Shown here piece by piece: positions 14,970 to 20,582 of a stretch of DNA of 24,813 nt (positions are counted from its first letter, which is position 1; every line of letters starts with the position of its first letter). A program made the position numbers and the translations under genes. Location: IMG/VR virus record IMGVR_UViG_3300024221_000060, positions 1-24,813 of that record. One strand, written 5' to 3'. Under the pieces are notes generated by a model. The model did not search any database and had not been told where the DNA came from. It was given only the letters and a program-made list of their open reading frames with translations. Source of the stretch: a virus.

Positions 14970-15226
14970 GTTCTCCGTGGTGGCTCTGATGGAAGGGCGG
15001 CGATGACTTCGCGCCCGGTGGTTGTCACGCGCCAATGGTTTCCGCGCGTTGCAATTTCGAATGGCTTGTCTTTCGGTGGATCGGCCTGTTCCAGCCAGCC
15101 GCATTCCGCGAGGCTTAGAAGCGCAGACCCATGCACGCCCGTCTCGATGGACGTGAACGCGGTGTCTTGCACCTTGGCCAGCTTTTTAAGCGTCAGCCAT
15201 CGTGATCGTGTTAGCTTGGGTTTCAT
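14966..15226 (-). CDS. Hypothetical winged-helix-like protein
   Basis: The 86-residue protein has ATGA overlaps at both ends. The pattern LTLKKLAKVQDTAFTSIETG, then HGSALLSLAECGWLEQAD and WRVTTTGREVIAAL, looks like a winged helix in which a short helix, a recognition helix and a final TTxGREV/L strand-helix follow each other. This suggests DNA binding, possibly repression within the recombination operon. No specific family is recognised. Confidence 0.55.
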   Translation of the reverse strand: MKPKLTRSRWLTLKKLAKVQDTAFTSIETGVHGSALLSLAECGWLEQADPPKDKPFEIATRGNHWRVTTTGREVIAALPSEPPRRT

Positions 15227-15675
15227 GTGAACTCCTGTTCATAGCGTAGGGCTTCTGGATCTGTCAGGTGCACGCCTTGCGCCAGACAGTGTTTTTGCAT
15301 TTCATCCATGAACGCAGTCATCTGCTTGACGGTCATCAGCCGCGTCACTGGCAAGTCAAAGTCCTTGATCGCGTCTAGTTTCTGGTCGTATGGCAGGTGC
15401 TTCATAACCCTGTCATATGACACTCGGAACGCCTCGTTCTCAGCCCGCAGTATCGGCACGCCAAAGCGTAGCTTGCACTCTGCGCGGACATCCTCGTGGG
15501 TCTGATCGCCAAGCTGGGTAGCAATGTCAGTAAACCATCGCTGCGCCAGCCTGTTCTGAATGTGAGAGCGTTGCGCGCCTTGCGTCCATGTCACCGTCAG
15601 GGGCAGCTTGCGCCCCCGCAGCAACACCGACAGCGCGTCAACGTGCCCGGGTTCGCGGATGATTTTAGTCGGCAT
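15223..15675 (-). CDS. Putative NinB/Orf-like recombination protein
   Basis: The 150-residue protein starts in a TGATG overlap with the coiled-coil gene. It contains RSHIQNRLAQRWFTDIATQLGDQTHEDVRAECKLRFG, PILRAENEAFRVSYDRV and PVTRLMTVKQMTAFMDEMQ. The opening motif R-S-x-x-Q-N-x-L plus LPVTRLMTVKQM resembles phage proteins encoded beside annealing recombinases. NinB/Orf proteins bind SSB and load annealing proteins. The similarity is suggestive only, and hypothetical protein would be the safe label. Context: downstream of ERF and upstream of GapR and HNH genes in one operon. Confidence 0.5.
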   Translation of the reverse strand: MPTKIIREPGHVDALSVLLRGRKLPLTVTWTQGAQRSHIQNRLAQRWFTDIATQLGDQTHEDVRAECKLRFGVPILRAENEAFRVSYDRVMKHLPYDQKLDAIKDFDLPVTRLMTVKQMTAFMDEMQKHCLAQGVHLTDPEALRYEQEFT

Positions 15676-16355
15676 CAGAAGGCTTCCTTTTCCGTCCAGC
15701 GTTTCACACCTTCAATCTCTGTTCCTTTGTGATGCTTGTCGATATACGCTTCAATAAAGGCGGTCATTGCGTCCCGGTCGTTCTGCGCGATCCAATGCAG
15801 TGCTGCGCGGTGGTCCTGAATTTCATAGCGATGAACCGTGCGCATTCCTTTCACCGTGTCTTTTTGCTTGGCGCTGGCTTCCTGCGCCGCCTGCTGCGCC
15901 ATAGCGGCCTTCTCAGCGGCATCTCGCTGCGCTTGGATATCTGACGCCTGAGCGGCGCGTGCGGCCTCCATCGCCTCTCGCTTGGCCTTCTCAGCGGCCT
16001 CCCATGCTGCACGCTTTTCAGCCTCCTTTTGCGCGGCAAGGTGGCGTTTGAATGGGTCTTGCGCTGCGACGATGCCTTTGGCTACGCGGTCAAGGTCATC
16101 TTGGGTCGGCTTCCACCGTGCAACTTCTGCTTTCCATGCCTCATGCAGCGGCTTGGTCGCATCATCTCGGGCGTTTTTAACATCCTTAATGGCGGACTTG
16201 ATGGACTTTAGCAGGTCATCCGTCGCCTTTAGCTGGGCTTCGTCCTGCACTGGCTCGCCGTCAAGCCAGTTACCCGCTTCCTCGATGACATCAGCGTAGG
16301 GCGCAAGTGCCACGTCGATTGGGTCAGGCGGATTGTTGTGTCCGATGTTGCTCAT
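15675..16355 (-). CDS. Coiled-coil protein of the recombination operon
   Basis: The 226-residue protein begins MSNIGHNNPPDPIDVALAPY, a motif repeatedly seen at the start of alphaproteobacterial phage proteins of this kind. Residues about 40-165 are strongly helical and coiled-coil, with Ala/Lys/Glu-rich stretches (QKEAEKRAAWEAAEKAKREA). The C-terminus has a compact domain with HRYEIQDHRAALHWIAQNDRDAMTAFIEAYI and ends KRWTEKEAF. It follows ERF by 11 bases and has AGGAGAG before the ATG. A role in single-strand DNA handling with ERF is an inference from context; no enzymatic motif is seen. Confidence 0.62.
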   Translation of the reverse strand: MSNIGHNNPPDPIDVALAPYADVIEEAGNWLDGEPVQDEAQLKATDDLLKSIKSAIKDVKNARDDATKPLHEAWKAEVARWKPTQDDLDRVAKGIVAAQDPFKRHLAAQKEAEKRAAWEAAEKAKREAMEAARAAQASDIQAQRDAAEKAAMAQQAAQEASAKQKDTVKGMRTVHRYEIQDHRAALHWIAQNDRDAMTAFIEAYIDKHHKGTEIEGVKRWTEKEAF

Positions 16356-16366
16356 TTTGCTCTCTC

Positions 16367-16981
16367 CTAGTATGGAATTTGGTCATCACCGATGTCGGAA
16401 TTGTCCGGCATGGTCAGGTTCTTTTTTGCTGCGTTCTTAGCTGCGACGACATCAGCGTGCGCGGCTGTAGGCTTGGGCAAGTTTGACCAGCGGTCTTTCA
16501 GGTCATCCAAGCTGTCAGCCTGCGCGAGATATTCTGTGGCTTGCTTGATTGCCTGCGGGTCAACCTCGGGCGGCTTGGGCGCTTCGCGCTTCGGTGCAGC
16601 TTTTGATGCTGCGTTGCCGTCGTCATCTTCAGCGGCTATCCCGCAAAGGCTTTCTACGCCCACGCGTTTTGCGTAAGTTGTGGCAGATTTAAGGCCCTGC
16701 ATGTCATTTTTGGACACGATAAGCGGCACGTCGCAAAAGATGTGCGTATCACTCTCGCCGTGGCTCAGAGTGGTGCGCATCATGTTGGTGCCTTCTATGG
16801 GTACGATGCTGCTCCAAACCGAAACCCCGTTTTGGTTCAGGGCTGGTAGTGCGACCTGCATCACGTCCGCCAAGTCGGCGTATTTGCTGCGAAAGTGGGG
16901 GTTCACCGTCCCTTTGACCACAGGCCCCATCTCAGACTGCGCCGAAGCTAGTGCGGTGTATACGTTTTTGTGCTGTGTCAT
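16367..16981 (-). CDS. erf: ERF family single-strand annealing recombinase
   Basis: The 204-residue protein starts in ATGA overlap with the small gene upstream, with AGGAG nine bases before. Residues 1-125 form the ERF domain: NPHFRSKYADLADV (27-40), VALPALNQNGVSV, TTLSHGE, and LKSATTYAKRVGVESLCGIAAEDDDG. A linker rich in Ala/Lys/Pro follows, then a helical region (AIKQATEYLAQADSLDDLKDRW) that may help ring assembly. The last residues, SDIGDDQIPY, closely resemble the acidic, aromatic tip of SSB proteins; the phage SSB at 22332-22715 ends DDEIPF. ERF anneals complementary strands during RecA-independent recombination. Confidence 0.88.
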   Translation of the reverse strand: MTQHKNVYTALASAQSEMGPVVKGTVNPHFRSKYADLADVMQVALPALNQNGVSVWSSIVPIEGTNMMRTTLSHGESDTHIFCDVPLIVSKNDMQGLKSATTYAKRVGVESLCGIAAEDDDGNAASKAAPKREAPKPPEVDPQAIKQATEYLAQADSLDDLKDRWSNLPKPTAAHADVVAAKNAAKKNLTMPDNSDIGDDQIPY

Positions 16982-17124
16982 TTCTGTGTCTCCTGTTTGT
17001 TGTTAAGGTCAGCAAGTGCCTTGCGCACCTGCTCAACCATTTCCCCTGCTGTTGCGTGGCTACTCTCGCGGACGATCGCTTGGATTTGCCCGATGCAATA
17101 GGCTCGGTCCCATTCGCGGCTCAT
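16978..17124 (-). CDS. Hypothetical 48-residue protein
   Basis: A short frame (MSREWDRAYCIGQIQAIVRE, then helical to the end at NNKQETQK) fills the space between two genes on this strand. It has ATGA overlaps on both sides (17121-17124 and 16978-16981), and its 3' end carries the AGGAG of the ERF gene. The tight coupling makes it very likely translated. The protein is helical and polar with one Cys, without a recognised family. Confidence 0.6.
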   Translation of the reverse strand: MSREWDRAYCIGQIQAIVRESSHATAGEMVEQVRKALADLNNKQETQK

Positions 17125-17351
17125 TCGAATTCCAGCCCGTCGCACATGCTGTAGATCGCATCGCGCAAGTCTTTGGGCAGGGACATGACGTTTACGTCTA
17201 CACCGAGGATTGTGACCGACTGCACGTCAATCGTGCTGTCTTTGACGACTTCCCATGTAGGCGAGCCGGGAACGCCGTAGTCTTCGATCTCTGTCTCTGC
17301 TGTGTAGTCGATTTCAATGTCGTCGCTTGCGTATTTTGCTGTTCGTGTCAT
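17121..17351 (-). CDS. Hypothetical acidic protein, first gene of the minus-strand operon
   Basis: The 76-residue acidic protein begins MTRTAKYASDDIEIDYTAET and contains GVPGSPTWEVVKDSTIDVQSV and SLPKDLRDAIYSMCDGLEFE. I recall similar proteins at the start of recombination modules in Rhodobacterales phages, without known function. AGAGAGG lies upstream of the ATG. It is the first gene reading left from the divergent control region, so it should be expressed early. Confidence 0.62.
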   Translation of the reverse strand: MTRTAKYASDDIEIDYTAETEIEDYGVPGSPTWEVVKDSTIDVQSVTILGVDVNVMSLPKDLRDAIYSMCDGLEFE

Positions 17352-17447
17352 TCTACATACCTCTCTTGACTGGTTCTTGATACCGCGCTACCAGTGCGCT
17401 TGTAAACAGAAAAATGCAGCTAACGAAAAAAAGAGAGATGAGATACG
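17352..17447. promoter_or_regulatory. Divergent control region with overlapping face-to-face promoter-like boxes
   Basis: The 96 bases separate the leftward recombination operon from the rightward early genes. Rightward boxes: TTGATA (17377-17382), 18-base spacer, TGTAAA (17401-17406). Leftward, the same bases read TTTACA then TATCAA with the same spacer, so each -35 is the other's -10. An imperfect dyad (TAC..GCGC, seven bases, GCGC..GTA; 17381-17404) lies between the boxes and is a possible operator. Purine-rich GAGAGATGAG precedes the rightward ATG. Confidence 0.42.
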
Positions 17448-17768
17448 ATGCAAGCAACGAACAAAGAGGGCAGAGATATGGGATTTAGGGGACGCCATAA
17501 GAACCGCCGGGACGCCAACGAGGCGGATCTGGTCGCGGAACTGCGCGCGCACGGGTTCAGCGTTTACATGATGGATCAGCCGCTCGATCTGCTGGTGGGC
17601 TATGCTGGCCGAACCTACCTAGTCGAGATCAAGACGGAAAAGGGCAGGTTGACGGAGGCGCAGCTTGAGTTCCTCGCGCACTGGCGGGGCGATGCTACGG
17701 TCCTGCGCACCAGCACCGATGTTAAGCTGTTCGCGCGAATGGTGAAGGGGGTTCCCTGCGATGGATGA
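17448..17768 (+). CDS. PDDEXK-type nuclease (HJR/VRR-like)
   Basis: The gene encodes 106 residues from ATG 17448, or 96 from ATG 17478 (MGFRGRHKN); the N-terminal ten residues look non-essential. The core follows the small Holliday-junction-resolvase-like fold: ANEADLVAELRAHGFSVY with Glu25, PLDLLVG with Asp47, then TYLVEIKTEKG with Glu60 and Lys62 (ExK), and TEAQLEFLAHWRG. These are the metal-binding residues of PD-(D/E)XK enzymes. It is the first gene of the rightward early region and may resolve or trim recombination intermediates made by ERF. Confidence 0.78.
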   Translation: MQATNKEGRDMGFRGRHKNRRDANEADLVAELRAHGFSVYMMDQPLDLLVGYAGRTYLVEIKTEKGRLTEAQLEFLAHWRGDATVLRTSTDVKLFARMVKGVPCDG

Positions 17769-17964
17769 CATGCGCCTGACCATCCTGTCCTATCTCCGCA
17801 TCATCCCTGCGGCCAACACCGATATGATCGCGCGGGAGTTGGGCTTGCCTCATAGAGCCGTGCAGGACACGCTGCACCAGATGGACGATGACGGCGACGT
17901 TTTCCTGCGCTGCGGATGGTATCGACTGAGCGAAGCTTCTAAGACCTCGCTTGCAAGAGGCTGA
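17761..17964 (+). CDS. Small winged-helix DNA-binding protein
   Basis: The 67-residue protein overlaps the nuclease gene by 8 bases. The pattern MRLTILSYLRIIPAANTDMI, then ARELGLPHRAVQDTLHQMDDDGDV and RCGWYRLSE, is a winged helix: helix, helix, recognition helix (HRAVQDTLHQM), wing. Likely a transcriptional regulator, perhaps acting on the divergent control region just upstream (inference). It is followed by a 0.5-kb stretch without genes. Confidence 0.66.
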   Translation: MDDMRLTILSYLRIIPAANTDMIARELGLPHRAVQDTLHQMDDDGDVFLRCGWYRLSEASKTSLARG

Positions 17965-17969
17965 AAAAT

Positions 17970-18432
17970 GCTTTAGAAAGAAAAGCGGCGGCGAGTGCTA
18001 CAAACACTGCGCCGCCTTGAAGGCGCGAAGTTCTGGGGAGTTCGTACGCGCCTTGACTGAAGATATACCGTAGATACGGGCGCGCTTCAAGAACCCTCCT
18101 GACTTTTGACGCTTTGAAAGAAAAGCGAAGCAGAAACAGGCAGGCCTTTCCTCAATAGGTCTATTCACCGGGGACCTACCCCACCCCGTCTTGACCCGGT
18201 CCTAACTAGGCCAAGACAGAAGCGCGACAATAAACCCACCGACCGATGCGCATACTAGCGTACAGTTCGGGGACCGAGAAATCGGGGCAGGAGAAAACCC
18301 TGCGGGCAGCGGCTGGCCACCGATAAAAGGCATCGCGTAGATACGGTGAAGGAAGTGTTAGGGCTGTCCTGTATATCGGGGGCAGTAGCGGGGGACGGCT
18401 ATTGTCTAAAGCCAACTCAGGGGGGCAAGACA
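17970..18432 (+). ncRNA. Candidate structured non-coding RNA (strand inferred)
   Basis: No credible gene lies in 17965-18502; this part is dense in potential stems. Seen by eye: 17987-17997 with 18005-18016 (11 bp, one bulge, 7-base loop); 18020-18027 with 18047-18054 (8 bp); 18068-18079 (CCGTAGATACGG); 18111-18126; 18156-18161 with 18173-18178; 18188-18193 with 18212-18217, with an inner GG(T)CCT/AGGCC stem; 18274-18285 (CCGA, GAAA tetraloop, TCGG); 18287-18291 with 18299-18303; 18321-18324 with 18332-18335; 18362-18369 with 18393-18400; 18403-18407 with 18428-18432. GAAAGAAAAGCG, CGTAGATACGG and CAAGACAGA each occur twice. It does not match a known RNA that I recognise; a replication origin or GC-rich spacer is the alternative. 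Confidence 0.3.
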
Positions 18433-18448
18433 GATAGTTAAAAAAGAG

Positions 18449-18477
18449 TTGCGCTGCTTTATTTAATGTGAATTAAT
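18449..18477 (+). promoter_or_regulatory. Promoter candidate for the replication gene set
   Basis: TTGCGC (18449-18454), 17-base spacer, ATTAAT (18472-18477) lie in an AT-rich island just upstream of the ribosome binding site of the gene at 18503. Matches are 4 of 6 at each box, so support is modest. Position after the non-coding stretch fits. Confidence 0.3.
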
Positions 18478-18502
18478 GGTGGAACAAAAAGGAGAAACAA
18501 AC

Positions 18503-18721
18503 ATGACAGTAAAGATTGATAGTAACGTGCCTTTCCCAAGCGTACAGAAGCGCAAGACTGCAAAGTGGCCGTTTCCTGATATGAACGTTGGCGATTCTTT
18601 CGAGTTCGCATCCGAAAACCGTGCAAGCATTTCTGCATCCTGCACCTATTACAGCAAGCGACTTGGGCGCAAATATGCGACGCGCAACGTTGATGGTGTT
18701 TATCGTTGCTGGCGTATCGCG
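18503..18721 (+). CDS. Small DUF7303-like protein
   Basis: Start chosen at ATG 18503 because AAAAAGGAG lies eight bases before it; an ATG at 18476 has no such site. The 72-residue protein begins MTVKIDSNVPFPSVQKRKTA and has KWPFPDMNVGDSFEF followed by RKYATRNVDGVYRCWRI. The Y/W-P-F-x-x-M-x-V-G-D-S-F signature and a C-terminal R/V-x-R-x-x-x strand are typical of a small protein family frequent in phage replication regions (I recall DUF7303). Possibly nucleic-acid binding; function unknown. Confidence 0.65.
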
Positions 18722-18727
18722 TGAGTT

Positions 18728-19072
18728 ATGTTGATGATTGAAACCCCATCAGACATCTTGAGCCACCACGCATCTCACGAAGCCGTAGACAGCTTCATTG
18801 CGTGGCGGAAGAAAATCAGGAAGCCACTAACAGAGCGCGCGGCAGTTATGATTGCCGCGACGTTACGCAAGATTAACGACGACAACGGAGACGCCACCGA
18901 GGCGCTTGACATGGCGCAGGAACACGGCTGGCAAACCATCAAGCCAGATTGGTATTGGAGACAGAAAAATGGGAACGGAACTAACAACAAACGTCGCAGC
19001 CCCGACACCACGGTTGACGCAATCTCTTTCGCCGCAAGAGCGCATCGAACACCGAACGAAGATTGCTTTTGA
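18728..19072 (+). CDS. Replication-region hypothetical protein
   Basis: The 114-residue protein contains SFIAWRKKIRKPLTERAAVMIAATLRKI, DDNGDATEALDMAQEHGWQTIKPDWYW, then a polar tail. The W-(K)-x-x-I-x-K-x-L-T-x-R-A-A and the GW-x-x-I/L-K-P-D/E-W motifs are widespread in phage proteins near helicase loaders and primosomal genes. The 3' end overlaps the next gene by 104 bases, so the polar tail after residue 80 may be constrained by the second frame. Start could also be ATG 18734. Confidence 0.58.
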   Translation: MLMIETPSDILSHHASHEAVDSFIAWRKKIRKPLTERAAVMIAATLRKINDDNGDATEALDMAQEHGWQTIKPDWYWRQKNGNGTNNKRRSPDTTVDAISFAARAHRTPNEDCF

Positions 19073-19397
19073 GGTCGAGGTCATCATGCACAGCTATTGG
19101 CAGGCAACACCACCAGAACAGGTGAAGGCTGCTATCTTGGCAGATTGGTGCGACGCTATGGAGGACTGGACACAGGAGCAGGTGGTCTGGGCGCTTCGCA
19201 AGTGGCGCAACGAGAACCCGAACAAACGACCAAACCCGGGTCACATCTTGGCATTGATGAAGGAGGCGCGCGGGAAGAAGATTGCCGCTCAGGTTCCCAA
19301 GCAAGAACAGGACGACGCACGCGAGCGGGTCAGCGCAGATAGGGCGGCGGAGATTATGGCGCAGGCTGGTTTTAACATCCGGCGGTTTCCAAAATAA
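18969..19397 (+). CDS. Possible helicase-loader-like replication protein
   Basis: Start chosen at ATG 18969, nine bases after GGAG; an ATG at 18852 lies in the previous gene's overlap and lacks support. The 142-residue helical protein contains AFEVEVIMHSYWQATPPEQV, VVWALRKWRNENPNKRPNPGHILALMKEA and a C-terminal AAEIMAQAGF. R-P-x-P-G-x-I after a helical W-x-x-A-L-x-x-W repeat is a pattern in small phage proteins related in layout to helicase loaders such as SPP1 G39P. This is a weak, context-based assignment. Confidence 0.5.
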   Translation: MGTELTTNVAAPTPRLTQSLSPQERIEHRTKIAFEVEVIMHSYWQATPPEQVKAAILADWCDAMEDWTQEQVVWALRKWRNENPNKRPNPGHILALMKEARGKKIAAQVPKQEQDDARERVSADRAAEIMAQAGFNIRRFPK

Positions 19398-19478
19398 TCG
19401 CGATTTGTGCGCAAAGCATGTTTACACGTTCGCAAACTTGCGATAGGAAGGGGGTGTACCAACCAAGGAGACAAGAAA
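19398..19478 (+). promoter_or_regulatory. Promoter/operator candidate before a run of small genes
   Basis: The 81-base gap has TTTACA (19421-19426), 17 bases, TAGGAA (19444-19449), and in the spacer a perfect dyad TCGCAA-AC-TTGCGA (19430-19443). The -10 is weak (3 of 6). The TTTACA box with a dyad in the spacer repeats the layout of the divergent region at 17377-17406. AAGGAG precedes the gene at 19479. Confidence 0.3.
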
Positions 19479-19616
19479 ATGACTTTCGAAGTTTACAACC
19501 AGATCACCGGAAAAACCCACTCAGTTTGGGATTTTGAGGATACCGCAAAGGCAATCGCCAAGCAGGAAAACCTCAATAAAGGTGGCAACATCATCTTCAA
19601 AGTTCGCAAAGCATAA
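19479..19616 (+). CDS. Hypothetical 45-residue protein
   Basis: Start chosen at ATG 19479 after AAGGAG (about eight bases); an upstream ATG at 19407 lies in the control region. The small basic protein begins MTFEVYNQITGKTHSVWDFE and includes DTAKAIAKQENLNKGGNIIF. The upstream context ACCAACCAAGGAGACAAG recurs before the gene at 19662. A TTCG hairpin follows the stop. No family recognised, but the strand-helix-strand layout resembles the DUF2188-like gene next to it. Confidence 0.6.
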   Translation: MTFEVYNQITGKTHSVWDFEDTAKAIAKQENLNKGGNIIFKVRKA

Positions 19617-19620
19617 CCAA

Positions 19621-19638
19621 CGGGGGCTTCGGCCCCCG
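19621..19638 (+). terminator. TTCG-tetraloop hairpin, copy 1
   Basis: C-GGGGGC, loop TTCG, GCCCCC-G forms a 7-bp stem five bases after a stop codon. No T-run follows, so it may be a weak terminator, an RNA-stability or attenuation element. Same stem-loop recurs at 19871-19886. Confidence 0.5.
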
Positions 19639-19661
19639 CCACCAACCAAGGAGACAAGCAA

Positions 19662-19865
19662 ATGAACGCCACGCATATTCACATCTTTTACACTGACGCC
19701 AGCAACGGCTGGTGCGCTTTGCAACTGGATAGCGAAGGCCATCAAGTTGGCGAGGGCAATTATCACTACCGCAAAGCTGACGCTGTAAAAGATGCCAAGC
19801 GTAACGGGCTACCTGTTCATCTGTTTGGACGCAATGGTCTCTTACAGCGTGTTATCGGCGCATAA
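19662..19865 (+). CDS. DUF2188-like small protein
   Basis: The 67-residue protein begins MNATHIHIFYTDASNGWCAL. The later HYRKADAVKDAKRNGLPVHLFGRNG matches the DUF2188-like pattern: a strand, then A/K-x-x-A-x-x-x-A-x-x helix, then a strand with dG. AAGGAG lies upstream within a sequence repeated before the previous gene. Flanked on both sides by GGGGGC-TTCG-GCCCCC hairpins. Function unknown; may be an early regulator. Confidence 0.6.
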   Translation: MNATHIHIFYTDASNGWCALQLDSEGHQVGEGNYHYRKADAVKDAKRNGLPVHLFGRNGLLQRVIGA

Positions 19866-19870
19866 CTAAC

Positions 19871-19886
19871 GGGGGCTTCGGCCCCC
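19871..19886 (+). terminator. TTCG-tetraloop hairpin, copy 2
   Basis: GGGGGC, TTCG, GCCCCC six bases after a stop codon; identical to the hairpin at 19622-19637 and again without a T-run. It sits just before the ribosome binding site of the next gene. Confidence 0.5.
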
Positions 19887-19908
19887 AAGCTAACAAGAAG
19901 GAAAAGCA

Positions 19909-20115
19909 ATGAATTATGATCAAGCAATGAAGGCCCTCAACGAAGCGATATACAAGGCGGTTCGCTGCGCCAATCGGGAGAGAAAGCCGGTGACGGCTCT
20001 TAGCGAGATGGCATATGATATCGACCACATCATCGACCACGGTATGACGCGCGAAGAAATGCGTCACATCAAGAAAGCGCAGAAGCAACTCAAAGAGCAA
20101 TGGAGCAACCAATGA
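19909..20115 (+). CDS. Hypothetical helical protein
   Basis: The 68-residue, charged, all-helical protein begins MNYDQAMKALNEAIYKAVRC and ends KKAQKQLKEQWSNQ. AAGGAAAAG precedes the ATG. It overlaps the downstream gene by ATGA. No family recognised. Two His residues in DIDHIIDHGM may be structural only. Confidence 0.57.
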   Translation: MNYDQAMKALNEAIYKAVRCANRERKPVTALSEMAYDIDHIIDHGMTREEMRHIKKAQKQLKEQWSNQ

Positions 20116-20582
20116 CACCGATGACAATCAGCAATGTTCACGAGCGCGGCTTCGCCTTCGCAGTGACAGACGAGGCAGAGCAAGCGTTTATCCCTTCGCA
20201 CACCCTATCGGGGCACGAACTGAAGGCTGGTGACAAAATCTCTGGCGTTCTTGTGCCAAACCCAAGCGACAAGTCTACCCACGGCACGCCTTGGCTCTGC
20301 GTTAAGATCGAGGGCGGCAATGTGGAGGAAAAGCCGGAGGTTCAAAGCATCGAGGTGCGTGACGCAGAGGTCTACGACGTCATCTCAGAGGGCATTTACG
20401 TCACGACATCGGAGATTGCAGAATTCCTTGAGATCGACGGCAAGACGGCTCTCAACAGCGCGATGCGGTTGTTCAACGCCGGCAAGATTGCCAAGGCCGA
20501 TGTTTACGCCAACGTAGGACAAGCGCGCCCATCGTTTGTGCTTTTCGCGGCTGACGCCAAACGCTTTCTGGAGGACGTGTGA
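20112..20582 (+). CDS. OB-fold plus winged-helix protein
   Basis: Start chosen at ATG 20112 (ATGA overlap, GGAG six bases before); ATGs at 20100 and 20121 are alternatives. The 156-residue protein has two parts. Residues about 5-66 look like a cold-shock/OB fold: HERGFAFAVTDEAEQAFIPS, HELKAGDKISGVLVPN, TPWLCVKIE. Residues about 85-150 look like a winged helix: VYDVISEGIYVTTSEIAEFL, then SAMRLFNAGKIAKADVY and PSFVLFA. Single-strand nucleic acid binding plus DNA-binding wing suggests a regulator or replication accessory factor. This is by fold-pattern recognition only. Confidence 0.58.
   Translation: MTPMTISNVHERGFAFAVTDEAEQAFIPSHTLSGHELKAGDKISGVLVPNPSDKSTHGTPWLCVKIEGGNVEEKPEVQSIEVRDAEVYDVISEGIYVTTSEIAEFLEIDGKTALNSAMRLFNAGKIAKADVYANVGQARPSFVLFAADAKRFLEDV

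Noticed and set aside
18055-18090. GACTGAAGATATACC as a possible group I intron core piece
   Set aside because: The paired P7/P3 elements are not found and the stretch is not inside a split gene.
18188-18303. Resemblance to RNase P RNA or a tRNA in the non-coding stretch (ACAGAA at 18215-18220; T-loop-like GTTCG)
   Set aside because: The other universally conserved RNase P segments are absent and no cloverleaf with a proper T-loop and acceptor stem could be built.
18206-18415. Minus-strand frame of 69 codons in the non-coding stretch
   Set aside because: Pro/Arg/Leu-rich product with no ribosome binding site or family resemblance; more likely chance in GC-rich sequence.
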